A stretch of 64,000 bases of DNA, taken from contig JAPUJT010000023.1 in the NCBI GenBank assembly GCA_027296055.1, positions 1 through 64,000 on the forward strand, read 5' to 3'. Of the stretch, positions 26,385 to 36,607 are shown one piece after another (position 1 is the stretch's first letter; every line of letters starts with the position of its first letter). Under the pieces are notes generated by a model, which saw nothing but the letters and a program-made list of their open reading frames with translations, did not search any database and was not told where the DNA came from. Position numbers and translations under genes: made by a program. This stretch comes from Planctomycetota bacterium. GTDB lineage: Bacteria; Planctomycetota; JAPUJT01.

Positions 26385-27839
26385 ATGGGACCAGCAGTGG
26401 GAGGGACCTTGACGACAGATCCGCTTCATGTAGAGCTATCGAGCCTGCTGAAGCCGGTAGGACAGGAGCACGTCCTGCGTTGGTGGGCGGAACTGTCCCC
26501 TGGCGAGAAGGAGGCTCTCGCGGTCCAGGTGCGAGGCATGGACCTGGCCCGGGTGAATCGTCTGGCCCGGTCCTTACGCGTGGAGGCCGAACGGGCTCCT
26601 CGGGGTGGGCCATTGCAGCCCCCTCCCATCCGATCCCTGGCTGCAATGGACGCGGTGACTCGCCGGGCGGCCCGCGAAGAAGGAGAGAGGGCGATCCGAG
26701 CGGGCCAGGTCGCCTGCTACATGGTGGCGGGAGGTCAGGCGACACGACTCGGAATAGATGGACCCAAGGGTACCGTCGAGGTGGGGCCCGTCTCGAGGAA
26801 GAGCCTCTTCCGCCTTCACGCGGAAAAGATCCTCGCCGCATCGATTCGCTACTCGACCGAGATCCCATGGCTGTTGCTCACGAGCGACGCCACCGACAGG
26901 GAGACACGGGAGTTCTTCGAGAGAGAGGGGAACTTCGGGCTGGGGCCGGCACAGGTGAGGTTCCTCCTACAGGGATCGCTGCCCGCCTTCACTCCGGACG
27001 GTCGGATCTTGATGAAGACCCGATCCGAGATCTTCATGGGTCCGGATGGGCACGGCGGCGCGATCCACGCCCTCTCCGGATCCGGTCTGCTTGACGACCT
27101 GCTGAAAGAGGGCACGGATGTCCTCTCCTACTTCCAGGTGGACAACCCACTCGCGCCACCGATCGATCCGGTGTTCATCGGACTTCATCGCCTCGAAGGG
27201 GCGGAGGTCTCGAGCAAGGTGGCCGAGAAGACGGACCCGGAAGAGAAGGTCGGCGTCTTCGCACTCCGGGACGGTTCGCTGACGGTCGTCGAGTACACGG
27301 AGATCTCGGATGAGGATCGCCTTGCCCGCGTCGAGGGAGGCCGTCTCAAATTCCGCGGGGGAAACCTCGCCATTCACGTCATGTCGTTATCGTTCCTCGA
27401 CCGTCTCCGGGAGGAGGGCCTGTCTCTCCCCCACCATCCGGCGCGCAAGATCGTGCCCGCGCTCGACGAGGCGGGCCGTCCGACGACGCCCTCCGAGCCG
27501 AACGGGGTGAAGTTCGAGTCATTCATCTTCGATGCGATCCCTCTCGCCCGCACCAGCTTCGTGGCGGAGGTGGTGCGGGAGGACGAATTTCAGCCGATCA
27601 AGAACGCCGCCGGAAAGTTCACGCTGGAAGATGCGAGGCAAGCCCTGTCCCGGCTCCACGCCCGGTGGCTGGCCGGAGTAGTGGAGGTCCCCAGTGACGC
27701 TTCCGGCAGCCCCAGCCAGCCTGTCGAGATCAGCCCCATGTACGCCCTGGACGAGGAAGAGCTCCGATCCAGGGTTCCGCCCGATCTCCAGATCGAAGGC
27801 CCGCTTTACCTGTCCCCCGAGCCTGTCCCCGGTGAATGA
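26385..27839 (+). CDS. UDPGP-family nucleotidyltransferase (UDP-GlcNAc/UTP-sugar pyrophosphorylase-like)
   Basis: CYMVAGGQATRLGIDGPKGTVEVGPVSRKSLFRLHAEKI; YFQVDNPLAPPIDPVFIGLH; NGVKFESFIFDAIPLA. Confidence 0.9.
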   Translation: MGPAVGGTLTTDPLHVELSSLLKPVGQEHVLRWWAELSPGEKEALAVQVRGMDLARVNRLARSLRVEAERAPRGGPLQPPPIRSLAAMDAVTRRAAREEGERAIRAGQVACYMVAGGQATRLGIDGPKGTVEVGPVSRKSLFRLHAEKILAASIRYSTEIPWLLLTSDATDRETREFFEREGNFGLGPAQVRFLLQGSLPAFTPDGRILMKTRSEIFMGPDGHGGAIHALSGSGLLDDLLKEGTDVLSYFQVDNPLAPPIDPVFIGLHRLEGAEVSSKVAEKTDPEEKVGVFALRDGSLTVVEYTEISDEDRLARVEGGRLKFRGGNLAIHVMSLSFLDRLREEGLSLPHHPARKIVPALDEAGRPTTPSEPNGVKFESFIFDAIPLARTSFVAEVVREDEFQPIKNAAGKFTLEDARQALSRLHARWLAGVVEVPSDASGSPSQPVEISPMYALDEEELRSRVPPDLQIEGPLYLSPEPVPGE

Positions 27840-27907
27840 CGAGCGGTCACGCGCCCCCGCGTGAACCGGCCGCGGAGCGGGTCCAGGATCAGGCCCCATA
27901 TCGATCC

Positions 27908-27936
27908 TTGACATCTACGGCCCCATCGGGTCTACT
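27908..27936 (+). promoter_or_regulatory. Candidate promoter for the DUF4382/kelch lipoprotein gene
   Basis: TTGACA - 17 nt - TCTACT, about 145 nt upstream of ATG 28082. Confidence 0.45.
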
Positions 27937-28081
27937 AGTGAGGAAGATTTACAAGCCCTTCAATACTCCACTGGGACCTCTGTTAGAGAATCTTGCGGTT
28001 GCGTCGAGCTGGGAGCTTTCCGGTTCGGGCATTCCGCGGTATATGGCGATGACCCCGAAAGAGGAGGAAAGGAGGAGGTCA

Positions 28082-29659
28082 ATGCGACATACCCTGGGGA
28101 TCTTGCTCATGGGAGCAGTTGCGTTCGGGCTGTCCGCCATCACGGCGTGCAGCGGTGGTGGTGGTGGTGGAAGCGGCGACGGCAGCGGCGCTGGAGGCAT
28201 CGGCAATCCGGAGGAAACAGGGATACGTATCCTTCTCACGGATGCGCCTGGAGCCCTCAAGAGCGTCAAGGTGAACATAGTGGAGATCGCCGTGCATCAG
28301 CCGGGCGGGCCCTTCACGACAGTTCCCCTGACGGCGACCAACGAGGACACCGACTTCGACGGCATCGACGATGTCGTCGTCGAGGGTGACGGCTCCGTCA
28401 CGGTCGATCTCGTGGCCCTGCAAGGGACGACGGCGATGATGGCGGCGAGCACTCTGGCCCCCGGAAAGTACACGATGATTCGCTTCATCGTCTCGAAGGA
28501 TGCCGAGGGCGAGTTCCAGAACGGGGACAAGATCACCCTGAAGATCCCGGGCGGCAAGCAGACCGGCATCAAGATCGGTGTGCCCTTCGAGGTAGAAGCG
28601 GGCTTCATGACGGATGTCCTGCTCGACTGGGACGTGGATTCTTCCGTCGTCTTCCGCGGGAAGAACGACAGGGGGATCTTGAAGCCAGTGATCACCTCGC
28701 CTCAGAACACCCCTGCCAGCTTGAGGTGGCAGATGCTCAGTCCGGCGGCGCCGCCGAGCGGTCGCGACCGCCACGACATGGTCTTTGACAGCGTGTGCGA
28801 CGTGATCGTCCTTTACGGCGGCAACGATGGCACGACGGATCTCAAGGACACCTGGGAGTACGACCCGAACACGGACGTCTGGAACCTCACCGATGCGAAC
28901 AGCCCTCCGGGACCGCGGCGTCTACATCGGATGTCCTACGACTCGGCGCGCGACAAGACCGTCATGTTCTCGGGGTCCTCGGGTGGTCTCAAGAACGACA
29001 CCTGGGAGTATGACGCAGGGACCTGGACGAATGTCATCGCCAATGCGGTCGCGGGCAGCCCGCCCGCCCGGTTCGCGTTCGACATGGACTACGACGCCAA
29101 GCGTGGCCTCGTGGTTCTCTTCGGGAGGAACGGTTTCGCGGACAATGACATCTGGGAGTTCGACGGAGCGGCCGCGACCTGGACCAAGCCGGTCCTGGCA
29201 GGCCCGAAGCCTTCCGCCCGCGCGGGCGTGGCGATCGTCTATCACTCGATCGACGAGCGGATCGTTCTGTTCGGCGGTCGGGATGCAGCCGCCGTCCGTG
29301 ATGACCTGTGGGTCTACGACGGAAGCTGGACGCTGATACTGGCGGACGGAGCGGCGGGGAACCCCCCTGCCCGTCGGCAGCACGATCTGGCGTACGACGC
29401 TTCGAGGAACCAGCTCGTCCTGTTCGGCGGTAGGGGCATGACCGCTGCCACCGTCTATGGCGACACCGTCGAGTACGACGGGACTTCCTGGGTAGAGACG
29501 TTCAGTATGACGTCACCCGGTGTTCCGAGCGAGCGGTGGAACCAGGCGATGGTCGTCTACGACGATCACCGCAACCGTCTGATGCTCTTTGGAGGACGGA
29601 TGGGGACATCACGCTTGAACGACCTCTGGCTTTACGGGTGGATGCCTCTGGACCTGTAA
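28082..29659 (+). CDS. Lipoprotein with DUF4382-like domain and kelch-like repeats
   Basis: Strong RBS (aggaggtca-ATG); lipobox SAITAC; ETGIRILLTDAPGALKSVKVNIVEIAVHQ; repeated DMVFDSVCDVIVLYGGND..WEYD..TW blades. Confidence 0.85.
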   Translation: MRHTLGILLMGAVAFGLSAITACSGGGGGGSGDGSGAGGIGNPEETGIRILLTDAPGALKSVKVNIVEIAVHQPGGPFTTVPLTATNEDTDFDGIDDVVVEGDGSVTVDLVALQGTTAMMAASTLAPGKYTMIRFIVSKDAEGEFQNGDKITLKIPGGKQTGIKIGVPFEVEAGFMTDVLLDWDVDSSVVFRGKNDRGILKPVITSPQNTPASLRWQMLSPAAPPSGRDRHDMVFDSVCDVIVLYGGNDGTTDLKDTWEYDPNTDVWNLTDANSPPGPRRLHRMSYDSARDKTVMFSGSSGGLKNDTWEYDAGTWTNVIANAVAGSPPARFAFDMDYDAKRGLVVLFGRNGFADNDIWEFDGAAATWTKPVLAGPKPSARAGVAIVYHSIDERIVLFGGRDAAAVRDDLWVYDGSWTLILADGAAGNPPARRQHDLAYDASRNQLVLFGGRGMTAATVYGDTVEYDGTSWVETFSMTSPGVPSERWNQAMVVYDDHRNRLMLFGGRMGTSRLNDLWLYGWMPLDL

Positions 29660-29688
29660 ACGTCACTGGATAGTTTGAAATTGGACTC

Positions 29689-29723
29689 GTGGGCTCGCCC
29701 GAGAAGGCGGGCCCACTTTGTTT
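29689..29723 (+). terminator. Rho-independent terminator
   Basis: GTGGGCtCGCC-cgagaa-GGCGgGCCCAC followed by TTTGTTT. Confidence 0.75.
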
Positions 29724-30524
29724 GGGGGCTGGACCGCGAAAGCAACGGATACGATCCTCGTGGCGTCGCACCGTCGCTCGGGGACCCACTGGGTCATCGA
29801 CACGATCCGACGCAATTTCCCCCGCGTGCGGCCTCGCTTCGTGACGATCGAGGATCTGGCCGATTCGGGTGGACTGGCTGCCCTGGAGCGGCTTCGCCAA
29901 GATCTCCGCACGGCCCGGGGTGTCACCCTCCTCAAGACCCACCTGCCCGCCGGGCTGGAACCGTTTGCCGATCGACCCGAGATCCGCGAATCGATACGCG
30001 CCCTGGTCGAGGGATCGCGACGGATCTACGTTCACAGGGACGGCCGTGACGTCCTCGTCTCCCTCTACCACTACCTGCAGGAGTTCTCGGTGGAGGCCCA
30101 GGGAATTGACTTCTCCACGTTCCTGAGAGAGGAGAACGACTACCTCCCCTGCGGCGCGAATGGAGCGAACCGGGTCGAGTACTGGAGGGCCCACGTCGAG
30201 GGCTGGCTGGCTCGGCCGGGGATTCACAGAATAGCCTACGAGTCGATGCACTCGGACCACGAGGCCGTCGTGAATCGGATCGTGGAAGGTCTGGACATCG
30301 GCCCCGCCGCAGCTCGACTGAAGAGGGTCACCCTTCCGAGCCGGAGCCTCTGGGCGCGCGCCCGGAGGCGGCTGGGGAGGAGACTGTTTCCTCGACAGAC
30401 GTCATCGGCGGTGCGCCCTCGGACCGGACACGTAGGGGACTGGAAGACACATTTCTCGGAAGTGGACCGGGCCCTGTTTGATTCCCAGGCCGGCGATCTC
30501 CTCACCCGCCTCGCTTCAACTTGA
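29718..30524 (+). CDS. Sulfotransferase family protein (start codon uncertain)
   Basis: TILVASHRRSGTHWVIDTI (PAPS 5'-phosphosulfate loop) and RIYVHRDGRDVLVSLYHY (3'-phosphate motif). Confidence 0.85.
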   Translation: MFGGWTAKATDTILVASHRRSGTHWVIDTIRRNFPRVRPRFVTIEDLADSGGLAALERLRQDLRTARGVTLLKTHLPAGLEPFADRPEIRESIRALVEGSRRIYVHRDGRDVLVSLYHYLQEFSVEAQGIDFSTFLREENDYLPCGANGANRVEYWRAHVEGWLARPGIHRIAYESMHSDHEAVVNRIVEGLDIGPAAARLKRVTLPSRSLWARARRRLGRRLFPRQTSSAVRPRTGHVGDWKTHFSEVDRALFDSQAGDLLTRLAST

Positions 30525-31677
30525 TACTCCTCAGATCGCGATAGACATCGAGCCAGCGGGGAGCGATTCGATCCCACGACCGCTCCGATCGAACCCAGCG
30601 GCGGCCGGCCTCCCCCGTCTCGCGAGCTCGGTCGGGGCTCCGGACCGCATCGAGGATTGCCGATGCGATCGCCTCCGGCTCCGGCCTCACCGCCCAACCG
30701 ATGTCTCGCGCCCGGATTTCGTGGTTATCCGCCCCCGGGCCGAGGACGACGGGCAAGCCCGATGCAAGGGCCTCGAGGACGGCCATCGAATCGGCTTCCT
30801 CACTCGACGGGTGAACGAAGACATCCGCATCGGCGAGGGCGCGCCATTTCTCCTCCGCCGAGAGGAGGCCAATCTGCGATACGTGGTCTCCCACGCCGTG
30901 CCACGCGATGAGCATCTTCAGGCGAACTCTCTCTGCCCTCGTGCAGCGACCCGCGAGGACGAGATGGGCATCCGGACAGGTCTTGCGTAGCTGCCGGAGG
31001 GCGGGGATCAACGACCTCACACCCTTCTCTCGGATCACACGGCCCAGGTAGAGGATCAATCGGCGGTCGCGGAGGCCGGGGTACCGCTGTCGGAGAAAAC
31101 CGGGAGGCTCTCTGCGATCCATCTCCGCTGCGGAGAGACCGTTGGGAATGACGACCACCTTCTTCGCAAGACCGAGCTTCCGCACCGACGCCGACTCGAA
31201 CTCGGAGAGACAGTGAATCACTCCCGCTCCCGTCAGTGTCTGTCGCTCGAGCAGAGCCAGGTACGGCCGCTTGGTCCACCGCCGCCGGGACAGGGCGAGG
31301 GGGTTCAGGAGGCCGTGAGGCGTGATCACGTAGGGGCTGCCGATCCGACGCAGCAGACGGGCCCCGGCGGTCACCGGATGGCGCCAGAGCCCATGCAGGT
31401 GTATCGCATCGAACCTCGATGCCGTTTCCCGAATATGAGCCGCCAGATCCGGGGATCTTCCCCACCTGCGGGGGAACGCCGGGGCGAAGGTCCGGAGGAG
31501 GGGTTGGCGATCCCCATTCTGACCGGGCTCACGGAGCGACGAGGATCCGGGGACCCCCACCGAAAGGATCTCGACATCCATCCCCAGACGCGCCTGGGCC
31601 GACGCGAGGCCCCGGACCGAGACGGCGAGACCGCCGCCCAGCAGCCGGATGTCGGTGATGACATGAAGGACCCGCAT
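30502..31677 (-). CDS. Glycosyltransferase family 4
   Basis: MRVLHVITDIRLLGGGLAVSVRGLASAQ...ILYLGRVIREKGVRSLIPALRQL...SSEEADSMAVLEALASGLPVVLGPGADN. Confidence 0.9.
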   Translation of the reverse strand: MRVLHVITDIRLLGGGLAVSVRGLASAQARLGMDVEILSVGVPGSSSLREPGQNGDRQPLLRTFAPAFPRRWGRSPDLAAHIRETASRFDAIHLHGLWRHPVTAGARLLRRIGSPYVITPHGLLNPLALSRRRWTKRPYLALLERQTLTGAGVIHCLSEFESASVRKLGLAKKVVVIPNGLSAAEMDRREPPGFLRQRYPGLRDRRLILYLGRVIREKGVRSLIPALRQLRKTCPDAHLVLAGRCTRAERVRLKMLIAWHGVGDHVSQIGLLSAEEKWRALADADVFVHPSSEEADSMAVLEALASGLPVVLGPGADNHEIRARDIGWAVRPEPEAIASAILDAVRSPDRARETGEAGRRWVRSERSWDRIAPRWLDVYRDLRSIKLKRGG

Positions 31678-31692
31678 AACTGTCCTAACCAT

Positions 31693-33834
31693 TCATTTCA
31701 CGTATCCGAGGCTCCGTAGACGTTCGAGGGCGGCGCGATCGATGCGAGATCCGGATCGGAGCCGGAGGAGCCGGGCATCCCTCGCCGCGATGATCCTCCG
31801 CGCCTCCTCCTCCCGCACCGGATCCGTCCCGATGAGATTCTTCAGCTCGCCGGGATCATCCGCGAGATCATAGCTCTCCTCCTCTCCGGTGCTGGTTCGG
31901 ATGTACTTCCAGTTACCAAGCGTCACGGCGACGAGCTCTCGCGGCGGCCTCTCGCCTCTCCGGGTATGGGCGAACCTCTCCGACAGGCTGTGATTCCGGC
32001 CGACCGCCCAGGGGGAGCCCTCCACGGTATCGGGGATCTCCCCCCCCGCCACTCGAAGAATCGTCGGGAAGAGATCGACGGTCTGCATCGGGCCCGCGGA
32101 GGCTGGCCCCACGCCAGAGCGAGAGCGCGGCAGCTTGATCAGAAGAGGGACGGAAACCTGGGATTGATAGAGGCTCCGTCCGTGGTGAAGCTCGCCGTGC
32201 TCCCCGAACGACTCCCCATGATCACTGACCACGATGATCATGGCCTCGTCGTAACGCCCCGCCGCCTTCAGGGCATCGAAGAAGCGACGGCACTGCCCGT
32301 CCAGATAGAGGAGCTCCGCATCGTATTGCCCGATGATGAACTCCAGGTTCTGCGGTCCGATCTCCTCCACCCCGGCGGCGCCTCCATCGAGCAGATGATG
32401 CGGGTAGCCGGTCCAGTCGATCCCGGAGGGACGTTCGACGAAACGATCCGCCAGCTTACTCACCGGGAGGTAAGGGGAGTGGGCGTCCATCAGATTCAGG
32501 AACAGGAAGAGCTGCTCGTCCGGATACGCTTCGATCCGACTCATGGCGAGATCGATCACCTCTTCCCCCCTGCGGTAGTGGGGAACATCCGGATTCAGCC
32601 ACGCGGCCCGCCTCGTCCATGATCGAGGGAGCCTCCGGCGTAAGAGGCGACTGGCGGACTTGCCGCGGACGCGAAACGTCCCCAGCCAGGAGAGGCGCTC
32701 GGGGAGATGAGATCTCGCCGGAGTGGCGTCGTACGTCTCGAAGCCTCGGTCGAGCCCGAAGGAGCTCAGGACACCATGGTTGGCCGAGATCCCAACCGTC
32801 CGGTATCCCGTTTCCGTCATCGCCTCGGCCAGCGTCTTGACGTCGTCCCGGACGAAATAGCCGAAGGGTGGCGGGTTCGCGTCGTCGGCGAACGGCTTGT
32901 GCCCGCCATGCGACGAGGGGTACATACCGGTGAAGATCGAGCCGTGCGACGCGAGCGAGGAGGGGGCGCACGACACGATGGGCCGGGCGACCACGCAATC
33001 TGACCGGGCAAATCGGGCGAGGGAAGGCATCGTCTCGCGAGAGTAACCGAAGAGATCCATGTGATCGGCCCGGACCGTATCCAGGACGATCAGGATGACG
33101 TCGGGCCGCTCGCCCCCCCCCCGGTCCCTTCGAGGATCCTCAGGGCGGGCCCTTCGAGACTCCTCAGGGCGGGCCGGCGCCCGCCGAGCGTGCCAGGATA
33201 TATCCGCTGGCCAGACGGTGAGCCAGAGCCCCAGATCCAGCGCCAGGAGCCCCGCGACGGCCAGGCCCGCGACTCCCAGCCCGGGGCGGTGATGCGGAGA
33301 GGATCTCCTGCGCTGGGCAAGCGCGACGAGAAAGGGAGCTGTCCCCGCCACGGCAAAGCTGGCCACGAGCCACCCCCTCTTCGCCGGGTCGAGCGACCCT
33401 CCCTCCGTGGCGATGATCGTTGCCCCCACTGTCAGGAAGCACGCCCCGACGATTCGGGGCACCAGCCCCAGATGATCCTCCGGTCTCCGAAGGGCGGGCA
33501 CGAGGACGCCCATCCCGGCCAGGAGAACCACGACGAGGCCGAACCAAGGGTGCCAGCCGCGGTACGGGCCGACGACGAGCCATGCGCCCATCGCCGTATA
33601 GGCGAGGATCGATGGGACGAGCAGACATCGTGGACGGACGAGAGGGAGGACGAAGATCGATAGGAGGGCACCGCCCATGGCGCCGAGGGATCCGTAGACG
33701 AGCACGAGGATGAGAAAATCGGCGACCGTCAACTCGCCGCCGCACCACCCGATCAAGGTGGTCTCCGCCAGGGCGTGACACCCGCCCAGGATCCAGCCCA
33801 GGATCAGAGACTCTCTGATCAAGGGGACACTCAC
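31693..33834 (-). CDS. Membrane-anchored sulfatase (alkaline-phosphatase superfamily)
   Basis: N-terminal multi-TM; DVILIVLDTVRADHMDLFGYSRETMPSLARFA...CAPSSLASHGSIFTGMYPSSHG...VVSDHGESFGEHGELHHGRSLYQSQVSVPLLIK. Confidence 0.9.
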   Translation of the reverse strand: MSVPLIRESLILGWILGGCHALAETTLIGWCGGELTVADFLILVLVYGSLGAMGGALLSIFVLPLVRPRCLLVPSILAYTAMGAWLVVGPYRGWHPWFGLVVVLLAGMGVLVPALRRPEDHLGLVPRIVGACFLTVGATIIATEGGSLDPAKRGWLVASFAVAGTAPFLVALAQRRRSSPHHRPGLGVAGLAVAGLLALDLGLWLTVWPADISWHARRAPARPEESRRARPEDPRRDRGGGERPDVILIVLDTVRADHMDLFGYSRETMPSLARFARSDCVVARPIVSCAPSSLASHGSIFTGMYPSSHGGHKPFADDANPPPFGYFVRDDVKTLAEAMTETGYRTVGISANHGVLSSFGLDRGFETYDATPARSHLPERLSWLGTFRVRGKSASRLLRRRLPRSWTRRAAWLNPDVPHYRRGEEVIDLAMSRIEAYPDEQLFLFLNLMDAHSPYLPVSKLADRFVERPSGIDWTGYPHHLLDGGAAGVEEIGPQNLEFIIGQYDAELLYLDGQCRRFFDALKAAGRYDEAMIIVVSDHGESFGEHGELHHGRSLYQSQVSVPLLIKLPRSRSGVGPASAGPMQTVDLFPTILRVAGGEIPDTVEGSPWAVGRNHSLSERFAHTRRGERPPRELVAVTLGNWKYIRTSTGEEESYDLADDPGELKNLIGTDPVREEEARRIIAARDARLLRLRSGSRIDRAALERLRSLGYVK
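33125..33174. repeat. Two tandem copies of a ~25-bp palindromic element inside the sulfatase ORF
   Basis: tcccttcgaggatcctcagggcgggc (33125-33150) and ccttcgagactcctcagggcgggc (33151-33174); contains GAGGATCCTC palindrome. Confidence 0.8.
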
Positions 33835-35331
33835 CTAATTCGAACCCGTTTCGGGGACAGTCGTTTTCTTCGAGGACATAGGCCTCGGCGTCGACGGAAT
33901 CTTCGCGCCCGATGACAGGCTCACCAGGAGTTGCTCAGCCGCCAGATCGCAGAGAATCAGAAGGACGGTGTCGCGTTGATCGAAATCCATCGTCGAGCCG
34001 GCGGGACGGTTGACGAACATCTCCCCGCGAAGATCTCCGAGGGCCAGGGTGATGCCAAGATCCCAGTCGGACTTCGCATCCGAATTCGTCCCCCAGGATC
34101 TTTCCGACGGGCCATCCACACCGAGATCTACGCTCCAGTGAGCTCCCAGATAGCCGAGGGCCTCCGCCGCGGCGCGGATCGACTCCCAGGCCTCCGGCTC
34201 CCCCCTCGACTCCTTCAAGGCCTTCCCCGTGTCGAACAGGATTTTCCTCACCTGCCGGAGGCCAGCCGGCCCCTCCGATCGCGATCGCCAGTTGCCACGC
34301 GCGAGCAGTATCCTGCGGAACACGATCGCCCCCAGGAACCCCGCCACCAGGAACCCGATCCCTATCTCACGCGTGTTGTTGTATGTGATCAGGATGGCGA
34401 CGCCGCCGAGAAAGGCCGTCACGCTGTACAAGATCAGGCTGGACTGCCGCTGAGTGAAACCCTGTCGCAGGAGGGTGTGGTGAATGTGCTCGTCGTCCCC
34501 GCGGAAGATCGGCCGTCCTCGAAAGAAGCGCCTCGCCGCGGCGAAGGTCGTGTCGGCGATGGGAAGTCCGAAGATCAGGACCGGAATCGTCATCGCCACG
34601 ACGGCGGAGGATTTCAGGGACCCGAGGATCGACAGGCTGGCCAGCGTGAACCCGACGAAGAGGCTGCCGCTGTCGCCCATGAAGATTCTGGCCGGATGAA
34701 AGTTATGCTGGAGGAAACCGAGGATCGCCCCGGCGAGTCCGATGACCAGGACCGCCCCCACGACGTTGTTGAGGGCAAGCGCACAGATGAAGAGGGCGAT
34801 CGCTGCGAACGCCGTCACCCCGGCGGCCAGGCCGTCGATCCCATCGATAAGATTGATGGCGTTCGTGATCCCCACGATCCAGATCACCGTGATGACAGGA
34901 CTGGCGGCCCCGAAGGCGATCGGATCGCCGAACGGATTGGTGACGTGGGTGATCTGGACTCCCATCTTGTAGACGACGACGGCGGCCACGATTTCGATGG
35001 GAAGCTTGATCCAGGGGCTCCACCCTCGCAGGTCATCCGCGACGCCAACGGCAAGGATGATCGTGGAGCCGACGAGAATCCCGAGGATCTCGGGAAAACG
35101 AGTGGCGACCTCGGCCGTCACGGTGTTCGAGATCAACAGCAGGGAGAGGAGGGGGAGGAAGAAGGCGGCATAGATAGCGATTCCCCCGAGCCTCGGGACC
35201 GCTCCCCGATGGACCTTGCGTCTCCCGGGACGATCCATCGCGCCGAGCCGGATCGCGAGAGCGCGGGCCACAGGCGTGAGAAGGGCCGCCAGCAGAAGCG
35301 ACAGTAGAAAAATCCCCGCGTAGGTCTTCAT
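33835..35331 (-). CDS. Undecaprenyl-phosphate sugar-1-phosphate transferase (WecA/TagO-like, MraY family)
   Basis: [62 protein letters not shown]. Confidence 0.93.
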   Translation of the reverse strand: MKTYAGIFLLSLLLAALLTPVARALAIRLGAMDRPGRRKVHRGAVPRLGGIAIYAAFFLPLLSLLLISNTVTAEVATRFPEILGILVGSTIILAVGVADDLRGWSPWIKLPIEIVAAVVVYKMGVQITHVTNPFGDPIAFGAASPVITVIWIVGITNAINLIDGIDGLAAGVTAFAAIALFICALALNNVVGAVLVIGLAGAILGFLQHNFHPARIFMGDSGSLFVGFTLASLSILGSLKSSAVVAMTIPVLIFGLPIADTTFAAARRFFRGRPIFRGDDEHIHHTLLRQGFTQRQSSLILYSVTAFLGGVAILITYNNTREIGIGFLVAGFLGAIVFRRILLARGNWRSRSEGPAGLRQVRKILFDTGKALKESRGEPEAWESIRAAAEALGYLGAHWSVDLGVDGPSERSWGTNSDAKSDWDLGITLALGDLRGEMFVNRPAGSTMDFDQRDTVLLILCDLAAEQLLVSLSSGAKIPSTPRPMSSKKTTVPETGSN

Positions 35332-36551
35332 GAAAAATGACCGTCCATACCGAGGATGGCGCCTGCCATGGCCGCCGCAGAGGCCTCGGGGCTGAACTCC
35401 TCGATGATCCTCCGGGAGGCCTCCCCCATCCGCTCACGAAGCGTAGGCCGGGAGAGGATCGTGTGGAGGGCCGATCGGAGGCGTTCTACGTCCCGGACCG
35501 GATAGACGAAGCCGTTCTCTCCATGGCGAACCAGGTCTCGAGCCGCTCCCGCAACGGATGAGACCACGACGGGCAGGCCGGAGGCCATCGCCTCGTTGAC
35601 GACGAAGCCCCACGAATCGTGCCAGGTGGGCAATACAAAGACATCCGCCGTGGAGTAGTAAAGAGGCAGTCGATCCCGGGGAACGAAACCTGGAAAGAAC
35701 AGATTTCCCCATCCCCGGGTCTTCGCGCGCCGACGGAGTCGGGAGAGCCCCGGGCCGGAGCCGGCGAGGACGAGTCCGGTCTCGCCCTTCGAGTCCAGAC
35801 CGAGAAAGGCCGCGATCAGGTCCTCGGTTCCCTTCCACTGCTCGATCCGGCCAACGAACAGTATCACCTTTTTCGGCAGCCCGAGACGTCGCCGCCAGAC
35901 CCGCCGATCGCGGTCGAGGCGCTCTCGCGATCGGGCGAAGAAGGCGGTATCGGTCGAATTGGGTACGACCTGGATGCGAGGAGACGGAGCCCCGAGCCCC
36001 TCGAGGTACTCCTTCGCGGCCGTTCCGGATGCGAGGTACCCGTCGCAGGACGACACGATCTTTCGCTTCAGAAACTCCTTCACCCTCCCCCCGGACCTTC
36101 GATCCGCCGCGGTGCTCTCCGACCAGAGGAGGACCTTCTTTCCCATCGCTCGAGCGAGAAGCATCGCCTGAATGTAAGCGGGGTGCGAATATCCCGGCAG
36201 GATCACCAGATCAAATTCCCGACGGGCTATCCTGCGGGGAAGGAGGGCGCCCCAGGTCAGCCCTTCGTGACGAAGCCCGCCGTGCGTGAGTATCGTGAAC
36301 GGATACTCGATCTCATCCAGATGGAGATCCCATTCACGCCGATGTCTGCGGCAGAGGTGAATCACATGTAGATCGACGCGAGGCATCCGGGCGAGGGCGT
36401 TGAACAGGGGATTTCGGTACGGGGTGATCATCGGAGAGACGAGGAGGACCCGGATGGGAAGACCGTCGCCCCCGTTCGTCCCGACGCCTTCCGTGTGTGT
36501 TCTGGCAGCGCGCGGGACAGCTTCGGAATCTATTCCCTGCGAGATAGCCAT
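35328..36551 (-). CDS. Glycosyltransferase family 4
   Basis: [24 protein letters not shown]...[37 protein letters not shown] with AGGAGG. Confidence 0.9.
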   Translation of the reverse strand: MAISQGIDSEAVPRAARTHTEGVGTNGGDGLPIRVLLVSPMITPYRNPLFNALARMPRVDLHVIHLCRRHRREWDLHLDEIEYPFTILTHGGLRHEGLTWGALLPRRIARREFDLVILPGYSHPAYIQAMLLARAMGKKVLLWSESTAADRRSGGRVKEFLKRKIVSSCDGYLASGTAAKEYLEGLGAPSPRIQVVPNSTDTAFFARSRERLDRDRRVWRRRLGLPKKVILFVGRIEQWKGTEDLIAAFLGLDSKGETGLVLAGSGPGLSRLRRRAKTRGWGNLFFPGFVPRDRLPLYYSTADVFVLPTWHDSWGFVVNEAMASGLPVVVSSVAGAARDLVRHGENGFVYPVRDVERLRSALHTILSRPTLRERMGEASRRIIEEFSPEASAAAMAGAILGMDGHFS

Positions 36552-36578
36552 TCCTCCTGGGAAGTTCTAGTCCTCCTC

Positions 36579-36607
36579 ATTCTAGATAGCGTCCCAAAAC
36601 CGGTCAA
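36579..36607 (-). promoter_or_regulatory. Candidate promoter of the GT4-WecA-sulfatase-GT4 operon
   Basis: - strand TTGACC - GGTTTTGGGACGCTATC (17 nt) - TAGAAT; -35 overlaps the stop codon of the upstream gene. Confidence 0.6.

Noticed and set aside
33931-35307. 458-aa + ORF over the WecA/TagO-like gene
   Set aside because: Antisense shadow rich in R/D/G/E; the - strand protein has MraY-family motifs.
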